Under the pieces are notes generated by a model. That model made no database searches, was not told the DNA's origin, and saw nothing but the letters and a program-made list of their open reading frames with translations. Position numbers and translations under genes: made by a program. A stretch of DNA of 42,086 bases from an uncultured Muribaculaceae bacterium (GTDB taxonomy: Bacteria; Bacteroidota; Bacteroidia; Bacteroidales; Muribaculaceae), in the NCBI GenBank assembly GCA_944321905.1, contig CALUNI010000007.1:1-42086 (forward strand). Reading direction: 5' to 3'. Shown piece after piece: positions 24,513 to 34,547 of the stretch. Every line of letters starts with the position of its first letter. Position 1 is the first letter of the stretch.

Positions 24513-25397
24513 TCAATAAAGAGCCGAAACAATGCGGGCACGCTCTGCCGACTTGCCACCGGGGCGCAACGACAGCCACTCGCCACTGATACCTACTACT
24601 GCACTGTGAGTAAAAAACCGGTAATTGAGATTATTCACAAAGCTTGTCTCGATTTGTCCGCGATACCCGAGCCGCAACGACGTGCGCCCGAAGTGCAAGT
24701 CCACCGTCAACAAATTGCGCATGTCAAACCGATTGCCCCACCATCCACAATGCACTATGCCACTGCGGTCGCCAAGATAGATTTCATAAAACGACTGTCC
24801 GTATTCGGGAGAAAAGAAAACCCCTATTACAGGCAATGTCGCCTCGTAACGAAACGTGACCGGCAGCCGCCCCACACGCATATTATATACGACCATGCCC
24901 TGCACATTCGCGCTTAGATGAATCTTGGCCGACACCGGATTATTTGAATTGCCGGAATTGTATATCACCCCTCCTCGGAATCTTGCGCCACCGCCGGCCA
25001 TCAGCTGCAGACCTTGCACACAGTCTATATGCCAACGATGCATCATGCCCCACTGGTACTCGGCCATGAGCGAATGCATCACGTGGTTGCGCGGGATATT
25101 CTTCACATTCTGGTATTCCATTCCCATGTCCATCTGCGACACCCAACGTTCGGGGCTGAACTTCATAGCCTGCATACGCTCATAACCGGCTCTAACATTC
25201 AAGCCGGTATATTTGACAGGCGTGAGATATGTATCGAGAATAGAAGCGCTTCCAAGGTCGAATGTGAATGCTGAATTTACAGGTCTTTCGACACCAACGG
25301 TCACAGAGTCCCTTTCACCGGCCACAGCCCTAAACGACAACAGTGCATGCAGCAACAAGGTCGTACAGAACAATATCACCCTACTCGTCTTCACCAC
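24513..25397 (-). CDS. DUF3316-like outer-membrane beta-strand protein
   Basis: The 294-residue protein begins with a signal peptide (about residues 1-27, ending FRAVAG). It continues with regularly spaced amphipathic beta strands and many aromatic residues (YERMQAMKFS, AEYQWGMMHRW, FFSPEYGQSFYEIYLG, HFGRTSLRLGYRG), as in a small outer-membrane barrel. TYLTPVKYTGLNVRAGYER resembles the DUF3316 family of Bacteroidetes, whose function is unknown. The start codon is GTG at 25395-25397, inside the end of the topoisomerase gene, an overlap of 17 bp. This predicts translational coupling. No ATG in frame gives an intact signal peptide. Confidence 0.75.
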   Translation of the reverse strand: MVKTSRVILFCTTLLLHALLSFRAVAGERDSVTVGVERPVNSAFTFDLGSASILDTYLTPVKYTGLNVRAGYERMQAMKFSPERWVSQMDMGMEYQNVKNIPRNHVMHSLMAEYQWGMMHRWHIDCVQGLQLMAGGGARFRGGVIYNSGNSNNPVSAKIHLSANVQGMVVYNMRVGRLPVTFRYEATLPVIGVFFSPEYGQSFYEIYLGDRSGIVHCGWWGNRFDMRNLLTVDLHFGRTSLRLGYRGQIETSFVNNLNYRFFTHSAVVGISGEWLSLRPGGKSAERARIVSALY

Positions 25398-28113
25398 TGT
25401 CCAGCTCTATGTCAAAAAGTTTCTTTTGCCCCGTAAGCTCGTCAAGCACATCTTGTTGGCTTATAGGTTTTTCATTTTCGGGTTCTGCTTCAATCTCGTC
25501 ATTGTCTTCAGCTTCGGCCTCGACTTCGGGTACTTCTCGCGGTTCTATTTCAGTCACAGACTCTACCAAATAATTCGACAAGCGTTTCCCTTTAGCCTTG
25601 AAACTCTTGACCCCGATGAATTCTTCGGCATCGACAATCATGTTTTCCCTAAAACTGTCGCCTCCCCCGAATTTTACTTCAAAGCGGGGATATGCCTCGT
25701 CGGTAAGCAACATCAAGCGCGAAGCCTGATTGCCGCCGATAAAACTTTGACGGCGCACCGATGATTCAAACTCGAAACGCTTGACATACACAAACCCCTG
25801 GTCGGCATCAAACAGTACCGCAGTCCACACAGCATGGGGGCGGAACTTTTCTATTCGCAAAATATCGTCGCTATAATGATTCCCCGAATCAAACGACGTG
25901 GTATAAAACTCACCGTTGTTACATATCACAAGCACTTGGTCGGTTCCGGCAAATTCACCTAACGAACGGCCTCGACCGTCATAATTGAGGCGTAACACGT
26001 CGGGGTCGAACCACACTTCGCGTCCACCAAGCGTTGAAGTCCCGCGCTCCTTCAACGAGATGCGGTGAACCTCGTTCTTAGTCACTACGTTACCTCGCGA
26101 CTGCTTGCCTTTTATGGCAAGGTCGGCAAGGTCTATGTCGAATTGAAGTACCTTCAATCGGAATTTAGGCTTAAGGGTTATGCGTAACACTTCAGCCTCT
26201 CCATTCTGATTTGCGGTAAACCACAGCACTTTCGAGCCGGGTTTGCCTTGAGTCATGTCATATTCCTTGTCGCGAGTTATGCCCGTTACGGCAAATCGCT
26301 TCATATACACCACTCCGCCTTTGCCGTCTTGATACAGCACATTGTATATGGTGCGAGTGTCGTTGCGCTTAAACACATTAAGATACAGTATATTCTTACC
26401 CACGTATATTTTTTCGGCGACCTTTATCACTTTATACTTGCCATCCTTATAGAAAATGATGACGTCATCGATGTCCGAACAGTTGCACACAAACTCATCT
26501 TTCTTCAAAGACGTGCCTATGAAGCCCTCTTCCCTGTTGATATAAAGCTTCTCGTTGGCCTCTGCCACCTTGGTAGCCTCTATGGTATCGAAATTGCGTA
26601 TTATGGTACGGCGCGGATACATAGCGCCATATTTAGACTTCAAGCCTTCATACCATTCAATGGTGAAATCTACTATGTGAGCCAGTTCATAGTCGATTTT
26701 TTTAATGCGCTCGTTAAGCGTGGCTATATATTCGTCGGCCTTGTCGCTATCAAACCGGGTAAACCGCCGGGTCTTTATTTCAAGCAGCTTCAATATGTCG
26801 TCACGAGTAACGTCGCGATAAAACGACGGTTTCCACGGCTCAAGGCGGCGATCGATATGTGCAACAGCCTCGTCTATTTCCCGGCTATCTTCAAATTCCT
26901 TGTCCTTGTATATGCGCTCTTCTATGAATATCTTTTCAAGCGACGCAAAATGTATGGCTTCGAGCGTCTCTCCACGCTGTATCTCAAGTTCGCGGCGCAG
27001 CATATCCTTGGTGTGGTCAACGTTGTTACGCAATATGTCGCTTACGGTCAAGAAACGAGGTTTCTTGTTTTCTATCACGCAACAATTAGGCGATATGCTT
27101 GCCTCGCAATTTGTGAAAGCATACAGCGCGTCGATAGTCTTGTCGCTCGACGTGCCTGGCAGCAGCGTAACGATAATCTCGGCCGTCGAAGATGTATTGT
27201 CGTCGATTTTCTTAATCTTAATCTTGCCTTTACGTTGGGCAAGCAATATCGACTCAATCAGTTTTGGCGTGGTATAGCCATAGGGCAGGTCGTTTATCAC
27301 GAGCGTCTTGCTGTCGCGCTTCTCAATCTTGGCGCGCGCCCGTATCTGCCCGCCTCGCTCGCCGTCGTTATATCTGCGCACATCGACATACCCGCCGGTA
27401 GGGAAATCGGGGAACAACTGGAACGGCTCGCCTCGCAAGTACGCAACGGCTGCATCTATTATTTCATTGAAATTGTGTGGCAATATCTTTGTGGAAAGTC
27501 CGACAGCTATGCCCTCTGCGCCATGGAAAAGCACCAACGGGAATTTTACAGGCAACGTTATCGGCTCGGGTTTACGTCCGTCATACGAACGCCCCCAATC
27601 TGTAATCTTAGGGCTAAACGCCACGTCGAGCGCAAATTCCGACAAGCGTGCCTCGATATACCTGCCTGCCGCCGCATCGTCGCCGGTGAGTATGTTACCC
27701 CAGTTCCCTTGCGTGTCAATCAACAGGTTCTTCTGTCCAAGCTGCACCAAGGCATCTTTTATCGACGCGTCGCCATGTGGGTGATACTGCATGGTGAACC
27801 CGACGATATTGGCGACCTTGTTATAACGTCCGTCGTCAAGCTCCTTCATGGTATGCAATATGCGTCGCTGCACGGGCTTCAGCCCGTCCTCGATGTGAGG
27901 CACGGCACGTTCCAATATCACATACGACGCATAGTCGAGATACCAATTGCGGAACATTCCCGACAATTGCATCCGATTGTCCTTGGGCACGTAAGTAGAA
28001 TGCGCCTCAGCCACCGCCTCGCCGCTTTCGTCCTCTTGCCACGACTCTTTGTTATCGCTGTCATCCAATTCTTCTTCGGGTATGTCGTTGTCTTCTCTCA
28101 TAAAAAATGCCAC
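25381..28113 (-). CDS. parC: DNA topoisomerase IV subunit A-like (type IIA topoisomerase)
   Basis: ParC is the DNA-cleaving subunit of topoisomerase IV, which with ParE decatenates replicated chromosomes. The 910-residue protein has the winged-helix cleavage core (ERAVPHIEDGLKPVQRRIL, YHPHGDASIKDALV) and the tyrosine loop DDAAAGRYIEARLSE with the catalytic Tyr. A tower and coiled-coil region and a beta-pinwheel C-terminal domain follow. In place of the GyrA box (QRRGGKG) there is only KGKQSRGN, which argues for topoisomerase IV rather than gyrase. The N terminus (about 40 residues) and the C terminus are strongly acidic. ATG 28113 is used, but MREDNDIPEEEL from the ATG at 28101 is equally good. 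It heads a run of three exported proteins whose link to topoisomerase is not obvious. Confidence 0.93.
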   Translation of the reverse strand: MAFFMREDNDIPEEELDDSDNKESWQEDESGEAVAEAHSTYVPKDNRMQLSGMFRNWYLDYASYVILERAVPHIEDGLKPVQRRILHTMKELDDGRYNKVANIVGFTMQYHPHGDASIKDALVQLGQKNLLIDTQGNWGNILTGDDAAAGRYIEARLSEFALDVAFSPKITDWGRSYDGRKPEPITLPVKFPLVLFHGAEGIAVGLSTKILPHNFNEIIDAAVAYLRGEPFQLFPDFPTGGYVDVRRYNDGERGGQIRARAKIEKRDSKTLVINDLPYGYTTPKLIESILLAQRKGKIKIKKIDDNTSSTAEIIVTLLPGTSSDKTIDALYAFTNCEASISPNCCVIENKKPRFLTVSDILRNNVDHTKDMLRRELEIQRGETLEAIHFASLEKIFIEERIYKDKEFEDSREIDEAVAHIDRRLEPWKPSFYRDVTRDDILKLLEIKTRRFTRFDSDKADEYIATLNERIKKIDYELAHIVDFTIEWYEGLKSKYGAMYPRRTIIRNFDTIEATKVAEANEKLYINREEGFIGTSLKKDEFVCNCSDIDDVIIFYKDGKYKVIKVAEKIYVGKNILYLNVFKRNDTRTIYNVLYQDGKGGVVYMKRFAVTGITRDKEYDMTQGKPGSKVLWFTANQNGEAEVLRITLKPKFRLKVLQFDIDLADLAIKGKQSRGNVVTKNEVHRISLKERGTSTLGGREVWFDPDVLRLNYDGRGRSLGEFAGTDQVLVICNNGEFYTTSFDSGNHYSDDILRIEKFRPHAVWTAVLFDADQGFVYVKRFEFESSVRRQSFIGGNQASRLMLLTDEAYPRFEVKFGGGDSFRENMIVDAEEFIGVKSFKAKGKRLSNYLVESVTEIEPREVPEVEAEAEDNDEIEAEPENEKPISQQDVLDELTGQKKLFDIELDSGEDE

Positions 28114-28452
28114 TTACAATATTGCCGCGCGAATGCTCGCAGCCTAAAGGCCGGCTGGCGTATGAACACAAATGCCTATGTGGCCATAATGCACGTCAAG
28201 CCACGCAGCAAAGAATACTTTTCACAAAAATTACAGCAAAAATACAAAATCTCAAACAGACCCCTACATAATTAACGTTAAATCCGCTCGCCAACAATGA
28301 CGCATTTGCAACTATTCTCGCCTGTGATAGAGCCAAAGTCGAAAAAAATCACTTACTTTGCACCCTAAAATATTGGCAGCCATGCAAGGGAGCGACATTC
28401 TGCCAGCGGCTGCGTTCCACACCGATTTATTCAAAAAAACTAAATATACACA
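28114..28452. other. Divergent intergenic region parC / glyS
   Basis: These 339 bases contain no gene. A plus-strand TTACTTTGCA (28353-28362) resembles a -7 box for glyS, and a minus-strand TATTTTTG (28244-28237) resembles one for parC. Neither has a well-spaced -33 element, so both are weak calls. Confidence 0.45.
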
Positions 28453-29997
28453 ATGGCTAAACAAGAAGATGTATTCAAGAAAATCGTTTCACACGCCAAG
28501 GAATATGGCTTCGTATTCCAGTCAAGTGAAATCTATGATGGCCTTGCTGCCGTATATGACTACGGGCAAATGGGCGTTGAAATGAAAAACAACATAAAGC
28601 GTTACTGGTGGGAAGCCATGACGCTGCTCAACGAAAACATAGTGGGCATCGACTCTGCAATTTTCATGCACCCCACAATATGGAAGGCTTCGGGACACGT
28701 TGACGCATTCAACGACCCGCTTATCGACAACCGGGACTCGAAAAAGCGTTACCGTGCCGACGTGCTCATCGAAGACGAAATAGCAAAGTTCGACGACAAG
28801 ATTGAAAAAGAAGTGGCCAAAGCCGCAAAGAAATTCGGCGAAAGCTTCGATGCCGAACTGTTCCGCTCAACCAATCCCCGGGTGTTGCAGCACCAAAAGG
28901 AACGCGACGAGCTGCACGAGCGCTACCAAAAGGCCATGAACGCCAACGACCTTGCCGAATTAAAACAAATCATACTCGACTACGGCATCGTATGTCCTAT
29001 CTCGGGAACTAAAAACTGGACCGACGTGCGCCAGTTCAACCTCATGTTCAAGACCGAAATGGGCAGCACAGCCGACGGCGCAATGACGGTTTACCTGCGT
29101 CCCGAAACCGCACAGGGCATATTCGTAAACTTTCTGAACGTGCAAAAGACAGGCCGCATGCGCATCCCGTTTGGCATAGCACAAATAGGAAAGGCATTCC
29201 GTAACGAGATTGTTGCCCGCCAGTTCATCTTCCGTATGCGTGAATTTGAACAGATGGAAATGCAATTCTTCGTTCGCCCGGGAGAAGAACTCGAATGGTT
29301 CAAACGTTGGAAAGAAACCCGCATGAAGTGGCACAAGGCCTTGGGCATGGGAGATGAGAAATATCGCTTCCACGACCACGACAAGCTCGCCCACTACGCA
29401 AATGCCGCCACCGACATCGAATTTGAAATGCCTTTCGGATTCAAGGAAGTAGAAGGCATCCACTCGCGCACGAATTTCGACCTTAGCCAACACGAGAAAT
29501 ACTCGGGCAAGAAACTGCAATACTTCGACCCCGAGCTCAACCAGTCATACGTGCCTTATGTAATCGAAACCTCAATCGGTGTCGATCGCATGTTCCTGTC
29601 GGTTCTTTGCTCGTCTTACGAGGAAGAACAGCTCGAAAACGGCGAAACTCGCGTGGTACTTCACCTGCCCAAGCAACTGGCTCCGGTAAAAGCCGCAATC
29701 ATGCCTCTCGTGCGTAAGGACGGGCTTCCCGAAAAAGCGCGCGAAATCATGAACATGCTCAAGTTTGACTATGCCTGCCACTACGACGAGAAAGACTCAA
29801 TCGGCAAACGCTACCGTCGCCAAGACGCAATCGGCACGCCGTTCTGCATCACCGTCGATCACCAGACGCTCGAAGATGGCACGGTGACAATTCGCCACCG
29901 CGACTCTATGCAACAAGAGCGCGTGGCCATCGAGAAGCTACATGACATCATCGACAACGAGGTCAGCCTGAACAAGCTGCTCAAATCACTCGCATAA
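28453..29997 (+). CDS. glyS: Glycyl-tRNA synthetase (single-chain, class IIa)
   Basis: The enzyme joins glycine to tRNA-Gly. The 514-residue protein is the homodimeric (eukaryote/archaea-like) type, not the alpha2beta2 type. It has VFQSSEIYDGLAAVYDYG near the N terminus and motif 2 as FRNEIVARQFIFRMREFEQMEMQFF. The segment YVIETSIGVDRMFLSVLCSSY holds motif 3 with the GVDR arginine. The C-terminal anticodon-binding domain starts at about 425 (PVKAAIMPLVRKDGLPEKAREI) and ends normally. Length is typical for Bacteroidetes. The next gene, an FKBP-type lipoprotein, begins 30 bp downstream, so the two form an operon. Confidence 0.97.
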   Translation: MAKQEDVFKKIVSHAKEYGFVFQSSEIYDGLAAVYDYGQMGVEMKNNIKRYWWEAMTLLNENIVGIDSAIFMHPTIWKASGHVDAFNDPLIDNRDSKKRYRADVLIEDEIAKFDDKIEKEVAKAAKKFGESFDAELFRSTNPRVLQHQKERDELHERYQKAMNANDLAELKQIILDYGIVCPISGTKNWTDVRQFNLMFKTEMGSTADGAMTVYLRPETAQGIFVNFLNVQKTGRMRIPFGIAQIGKAFRNEIVARQFIFRMREFEQMEMQFFVRPGEELEWFKRWKETRMKWHKALGMGDEKYRFHDHDKLAHYANAATDIEFEMPFGFKEVEGIHSRTNFDLSQHEKYSGKKLQYFDPELNQSYVPYVIETSIGVDRMFLSVLCSSYEEEQLENGETRVVLHLPKQLAPVKAAIMPLVRKDGLPEKAREIMNMLKFDYACHYDEKDSIGKRYRRQDAIGTPFCITVDHQTLEDGTVTIRHRDSMQQERVAIEKLHDIIDNEVSLNKLLKSLA

Positions 29998-30027
29998 GCT
30001 GCTACATTCATAAAAACATACAAACTG

Positions 30028-30591
30028 ATGAGAAAATTTGCACTGATATCCATCGCGTCACTTTTGTTGGCATCTGTGGCAACATCTTGCCTCAGCGACA
30101 ACAATGGGACTGACGTTTGGGAAGAGTATGCCCAATGGCGTGAAGCCAACGATGCTTGGCTCGAAGACATGCAACAACGCACCGACGACAATGGTAACCC
30201 TTACTACAAGACGGTGAGAGGCGCATGGGACTATAATTCTTACGTCCTGATGCACTACTTTAACGACACCACCTTGACCCGCGGTAACCTAAGCCCGTAT
30301 TACACATCAACGGTTGACTTCATCTATCACGGGCAGCTGTATGACGGCACGCCATTCGACTCGTCATATCTAAGCACGGCGCCTGCCGACAGCGTGCGCC
30401 GCACCACTCTGACCAATGTAATCTCGGGATGGGTGATTGCCGCCACCGAAATGCATGTGGGCGACTCATGCGAAGTCATAGTCCCATACTCTTCGGGATA
30501 TGGTGCATCGGGCATGGGAGACGTCCTTCCATATTCCCACCTCGTTTTCAACATGAAGCTTGTGGGCGTTCCGTTCTACGAGAAGGATTAA
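30028..30591 (+). CDS. FKBP-type peptidyl-prolyl cis-trans isomerase lipoprotein
   Basis: FKBP-type isomerases speed proline cis-trans isomerisation during folding. The 187-residue protein has a lipoprotein signal ending VATSC (Cys21), a Trp/Asp-rich helical segment of about 50 residues (WEEYAQWREANDAWLEDMQQR), and an FKBP domain from about residue 90. That domain shows VDFIYHGQLYDGTPFDSSY, ISGWVIAATEMHVGDSCEVIVPYSSGYG and a final YSHLVFNMKLVGV strand. It should therefore act on envelope proteins after export. The usual EKPLxFxxG core is altered, so isomerase activity is likely but not certain. It follows glyS at 30 bp in the same operon and ends at a hairpin. Confidence 0.9.
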   Translation: MRKFALISIASLLLASVATSCLSDNNGTDVWEEYAQWREANDAWLEDMQQRTDDNGNPYYKTVRGAWDYNSYVLMHYFNDTTLTRGNLSPYYTSTVDFIYHGQLYDGTPFDSSYLSTAPADSVRRTTLTNVISGWVIAATEMHVGDSCEVIVPYSSGYGASGMGDVLPYSHLVFNMKLVGVPFYEKD

Positions 30592-30621
30592 CGCGCTAAG
30601 CGGCCACATAGTACAAACAAA

Positions 30622-30663
30622 AGCACCGGGTCTCCGCCAAAAAAAGGTCGAAGACCCGGTGCT
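30622..30663 (+). terminator. Hairpin terminator after the FKBP gene
   Basis: AGCACCGGGTCT (30622-30633) and AGACCCGGTGCT (30652-30663) form a perfect 12-bp stem with an 18-nt loop. The tail after it is only moderately T-rich. Confidence 0.7.
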
Positions 30664-30823
30664 ATTCTATGATTTGCCGATATCGCTTGTTTGCGGCTCT
30701 TGAAATTACTGCATTACATAGTGAACACACAGTTTTGTTGCCGATGATATTAGTTGTGCCATTAGTACTTAAGATTTTTCAAATACAAAGTCTAAGATTG
30801 TTGACTAAACTACGTTCTTTTTA

Positions 30824-30854
30824 TTGCCAAAGATATATATGAATGATAATTTTG
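30824..30854 (+). promoter_or_regulatory. Promoter of the AT-rich orphan gene
   Basis: TTG (30824-30826), a 20-nt spacer and TAATTTTG (30847-30854) match the consensus. Transcription should begin near 30861, which excludes the upstream ATG at 30843 and favours the ATG at 30870. Confidence 0.75.
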
Positions 30855-30869
30855 CGTCTAAAAAACATT

Positions 30870-31478
30870 ATGCCTAATAAACAAGATTATTTGAAAAAAA
30901 TTTGTCTTGGCTTATATAATTCAGGGAATCATAATAAGCCTAATGATGAAGTGTTTCGAAAGGCAAACCTCTATGGCGTTATAGCTGACATGTATAGGAC
31001 TTTAGGAGGAAAACAGGACGAAGTCCCATTGAATATAGGCAAATATGATATAGATTTGGAAGATTTTATTATTGAGTTCGATGAAGAAAATCATTTCAAT
31101 AGGTATCGTTTAAAAACCTTAAGCTCTCCAATATATAAAGATTGGAGAAATTTCAAAGTGGCAGATTATCAGCAATATTGTACAAAATATGAGGATGAAT
31201 GCCGTACTTATGGCAAATTTTGGCGCACAAATTCCTCTGATAAGCAATATGGCATAAGTTCACCCAACGGAGTCTTAGATGACATTGGTTCTTCACGTTG
31301 GAAACAGCGTGCTTTTTATGATTTTGTAAAAGATGTGTATTCTTATGCTATAAATACTTCTATAATAAGAATATCCATATATGACATTTATCATGCACAA
31401 ACAATTCTTTCACTAATCCAACAAAAACGAGAAACAGAACTTATGCAATATATAGAAAATAGAGTTAATTCTTTGTAG
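30870..31478 (+). CDS. Orphan AT-rich protein with a Vsr/DUF559-like nuclease motif
   Basis: I do not recognise a family with certainty. From the ATG at 30870 the protein has 202 residues, with no signal peptide or membrane segment. The segment GKYDIDLEDFIIEFDEENHFNRYR (about residues 58-81) resembles the D-x(n)-E-x-D/H core of Vsr and DUF559-type PD-(D/E)XK endonucleases, but the usual lysine is absent. Other regions are helical and rich in Tyr and Lys. The gene is strikingly AT-rich: 31081-31140 is about 27% G+C by hand count, against roughly 50% for its neighbours. It uses codons unlike them and sits alone between the convergent FKBP and uvrA genes. This suggests recent acquisition. A defence or DNA-repair role is only a guess. 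Confidence 0.7.
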   Translation: MPNKQDYLKKICLGLYNSGNHNKPNDEVFRKANLYGVIADMYRTLGGKQDEVPLNIGKYDIDLEDFIIEFDEENHFNRYRLKTLSSPIYKDWRNFKVADYQQYCTKYEDECRTYGKFWRTNSSDKQYGISSPNGVLDDIGSSRWKQRAFYDFVKDVYSYAINTSIIRISIYDIYHAQTILSLIQQKRETELMQYIENRVNSL

Positions 31479-31530
31479 AAACAAATCTATCCTACTGCAC
31501 AAGGATTCTCAGCCGTTAATAGTGACTCGG

Positions 31531-34326
31531 TTATAACTTCAACTTTTCGCGCAAATAACGACCCGTATAGCTTGCGGTGCATGACGCAACATCCTCGGGC
31601 GTACCCACGCACACCACCGACCCGCCTTCGGCTCCGCCCTCGGGGCCCATGTCTATGACGTAGTCGGCACATTTTATCACATCCATGTTATGCTCTATAA
31701 TAAGCACCGTGTGGCCGTTCCTCAGCAACTGGTTAAACGACATCATCAACGTGTTTATGTCGTGAAAATGTAACCCTGTGGTCGGTTCGTCAAATATGAA
31801 AAGGGTCGGCACCTGCTTTTCGCTACTCAAGAAATAAGCCAACTTCACACGTTGGTTTTCTCCGCCCGACAACGTTGACGACGACTGGCCTAATTTTATA
31901 TAGCCGAGCCCCACATCCTGTAGCGGCTGCAATTTCTTGACAATCTTCTTTTCGGTATTGCCGCCGCCCTGCGAAAAGAATTCGATGGCTTCGTTAACCG
32001 TCATGTCGAGCACGTCGCTGATATTCTTGTGCCTGTACTCCACCTCAAGCGCGCTGCTGCTATACCGCTTGCCGTGGCAGCTCTCGCATTGCAGCGTTAT
32101 ATCGGCCATGAATTGCATTTCTATGGTTATGGTCCCGTCGCCCTTGCATTCCTCGCAACGACCACCGGGTGAGTTAAACGAGAAATAACCGGCATTGTAA
32201 CCCATCTGCTGCGACAACTGCTGCTCGGCAAACAACTTGCGGATTTCGTCAAACGCCTTTAAATATGTCGCAGCATTGCTGCGCGTGGACTTGCCTATCG
32301 GAGTCTGATCGACAAATTCCACCGCCTGCACCGACTTAAGGTCGCCACACAATTCCGAGAAAGTACCGGGAGCGTCGCCACCCTCTCCAAGGTTACGCAT
32401 CAATGCCCGATACAATATGTCTTTTACAAGTGTCGATTTGCCCGATCCGCTCACTCCGGTGACGACGGTCATGACACCAAGGGGGAATTTGACATCGATG
32501 CTCTTCAAGTTATTCTCGGCCGCGCCCTTCACTTCTATATAGTTTCTCCACTTGCGACGCATGGCAGGCACAGGTATCTGCAACTCTCCGGTAAGGTAAC
32601 GCAACGTGTAACTTTCCGTTGCCACGTGCAAATGCGGCACGTCACCTTGATAAACCACTCGCCCCCCGTTGCTTCCTGCCTCGGGGCCGATGTCTATCAG
32701 ATAATCAGCTGCGCGTATTATCTCTTCGTCATGCTCCACCACGACGACGCTGTTGCCTATGTCCCGCAAAGATTTTAACACGTTGATAAGCCTGTCGGTG
32801 TCGCGAGAATGCAACCCTATGCTTGGCTCGTCGAGGATATACAACGACCCCACAAGGCTGCTGCCGAGCGAGGTTGCGAGATTTATGCGTTGGCTTTCAC
32901 CGCCCGACAACGTTGACGACACTCGGTCGAGGGTCAGATAACCGAGTCCCACATCTATCAAGAATTTGATTCGGTTACGTATCTCCACTAGCAGCCTCTT
33001 GGCAATGGTGGCATCCTCTTTGTCAAGAGGCAAGTTTACAAACCAGCCATAAAGGTCCGACACCGGCATCCGCACCAAGTCGGCAATGCCCTTGCCGTTG
33101 ATTAGCACATACGATGCTTCCTTCTTAAGCCTCGAACCGTGACACTCGGGGCAAGTAGTTTTTCCTCGGTATCGGGCAAGCAACACACGGTATTGTATGT
33201 TGTATATCTTACTCTCGATATATTTAAAGAAACCGTCTATGCCCGGAAACAGCTTGTTGCCATGCCAGAGCAACGACTTTTGCTCCTCGGTGAGCTGGAA
33301 ATATGGCTTGTGTACCGGGAATCCCATTGGAGAAAATATCTTTATGAACTCCCTTTTCCATTCACTCATCTTCTCCCCGCGCCAACAGAACACGGCATCG
33401 TCGTAAACCGACAACGTTTTATTAGGGATGACAAGATTCTCGTCTATGCCTATTATCTTACCAAACCCCTCACACACGGGACATGCGCCGATAGGGTTGT
33501 TGAAGTTGAACATTAGGTCGGTAGGCTCCTGAAAAGTCATGCCGTCGGCTTCAAACCGCGTAGAAAATTCCATATCCTTGACATCGCCACCGTCCCACAC
33601 TTTTATGCGGCACTTGCCATGTCCCTCAAAAAAGGCAGTTTCTATCGAGTCAAGTAGCCTCACGTCATCCTCGTGAGCATGTGTGACAGCCATTCGGTCG
33701 ATAAGCAAGTGATATTCATCGGCATTGCCTTCGCCATTGCCCAACACGTCTTGTATCGACACAAACGAACCGTTATGCTCCAGTCGCGAATATCCTTCTT
33801 TGATATAGACATCGAGCTGTTCTTGAAAACTACGCCCCTGTGGAATTTCGATATCGGCAAGCAAGGCAAAGCGCGTTCCGTCGGCATGGGCGTTGATGGC
33901 AGCCAACACGTCGGCAGGCGTGTGTTTTTTTACCACTTGGTGCGAAATCGGCGATATGGTTTTCCCTATGCGTGAAAACAACAACCTCAGATAATCATAA
34001 ATCTCGGTCGAAGTTCCCACCGTGCTACGAGAGTTGCGTGTGTTCACCTTTTGCTCTATCGCTATGGCAGGCGGCAGTCCTTTGATAAAATCGCACTCGG
34101 GCTTGGGCATACGGCCAAGAAACAAACGCGCATAAGACGACAGGCTCTCCACATATCGGCGTTGCCCCTCGGCATAAAGCGTGTCGAATGCCAACGACGA
34201 CTTCCCCGACCCCGACAACCCGGTGACAACCACCAGTTTGCCGCGTGGAATGGTGAGATTTATATTTTTAAGATTGTTTACGCGCGCTCCCTTGATCTCT
34301 ATATCCTTTTCTGATGCCATTTCCAT
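31531..34326 (-). CDS. uvrA: Excinuclease ABC subunit A (UvrA)
   Basis: UvrA is the damage-sensing ATPase dimer that loads UvrB onto DNA in nucleotide excision repair. The 931-residue protein has two ABC modules, with Walker A motifs GLSGSGKSS (36-44) and GVSGSGKST, and signatures LSGGESQR and LSGGENQR. The zinc modules [13 protein letters not shown] and [17 protein letters not shown] are present. All motifs and the usual length (about 930-950) are intact. ATG 34326 is used; the in-frame ATG two codons later ([11 protein letters not shown]) is a good alternative and is also close to the predicted transcription start. Bacteroidetes often carry a second uvrA paralogue; nothing here shows which one this is. 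Confidence 0.97.
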   Translation of the reverse strand: MEMASEKDIEIKGARVNNLKNINLTIPRGKLVVVTGLSGSGKSSLAFDTLYAEGQRRYVESLSSYARLFLGRMPKPECDFIKGLPPAIAIEQKVNTRNSRSTVGTSTEIYDYLRLLFSRIGKTISPISHQVVKKHTPADVLAAINAHADGTRFALLADIEIPQGRSFQEQLDVYIKEGYSRLEHNGSFVSIQDVLGNGEGNADEYHLLIDRMAVTHAHEDDVRLLDSIETAFFEGHGKCRIKVWDGGDVKDMEFSTRFEADGMTFQEPTDLMFNFNNPIGACPVCEGFGKIIGIDENLVIPNKTLSVYDDAVFCWRGEKMSEWKREFIKIFSPMGFPVHKPYFQLTEEQKSLLWHGNKLFPGIDGFFKYIESKIYNIQYRVLLARYRGKTTCPECHGSRLKKEASYVLINGKGIADLVRMPVSDLYGWFVNLPLDKEDATIAKRLLVEIRNRIKFLIDVGLGYLTLDRVSSTLSGGESQRINLATSLGSSLVGSLYILDEPSIGLHSRDTDRLINVLKSLRDIGNSVVVVEHDEEIIRAADYLIDIGPEAGSNGGRVVYQGDVPHLHVATESYTLRYLTGELQIPVPAMRRKWRNYIEVKGAAENNLKSIDVKFPLGVMTVVTGVSGSGKSTLVKDILYRALMRNLGEGGDAPGTFSELCGDLKSVQAVEFVDQTPIGKSTRSNAATYLKAFDEIRKLFAEQQLSQQMGYNAGYFSFNSPGGRCEECKGDGTITIEMQFMADITLQCESCHGKRYSSSALEVEYRHKNISDVLDMTVNEAIEFFSQGGGNTEKKIVKKLQPLQDVGLGYIKLGQSSSTLSGGENQRVKLAYFLSSEKQVPTLFIFDEPTTGLHFHDINTLMMSFNQLLRNGHTVLIIEHNMDVIKCADYVIDMGPEGGAEGGSVVCVGTPEDVASCTASYTGRYLREKLKL

Positions 34327-34342
34327 TCTTTAAATAAGCCCA

Positions 34343-34372
34343 CAAAGTTACAAAAATCCCCAAATATCGCAA
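34343..34372 (-). promoter_or_regulatory. Promoter of uvrA
   Basis: On the minus strand, TTG (34372-34370), a 19-nt spacer and TAACTTTG (34350-34343) match the consensus. The leader would be only about 10 nt. No obvious SOS box is seen. Confidence 0.7.
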
Positions 34373-34511
34373 TGTGCCTCGTAACGGCAAGATTGCAAAT
34401 GCCGACACAAAAAACTCACACAAAAAACTCCTCGCCAATACGCGACTATTGACATTCCCATTTATAATTGCAATGCTGCCTCATACCTAAAGATTACGTG
34501 TCTTGAAACAA

Positions 34512-34541
34512 TTGAAGCAATTAAATATTCACATAATTTTA
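34512..34541 (+). promoter_or_regulatory. Candidate promoter of the T9SS-protease cassette
   Basis: TTG (34512-34514), a 19-nt spacer and TAATTTTA (34534-34541) nearly match the consensus (last base A for G). The leader to the first ATG would be about 155 nt and starts with a hairpin. Confidence 0.5.
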
Positions 34542-34547
34542 TTGCAA

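Noticed and set aside
26248-28275. 675-codon plus-strand open frame opposite the topoisomerase gene
   Set aside because: It is the antisense shadow of a highly conserved gene; composition is typical of antisense frames and it has no recognisable domain.
28353-28362. TTACTTTGCA as the glyS promoter
   Set aside because: Looks like a -7 box but has no TTG at the right distance; left as a note in the intergenic entry.
30664-31530. Direct repeats flanking the AT-rich orphan gene (insertion scar)
   Set aside because: No matching repeat was found on the two sides; only short chance similarities such as TTGCCGAT within the upstream side.
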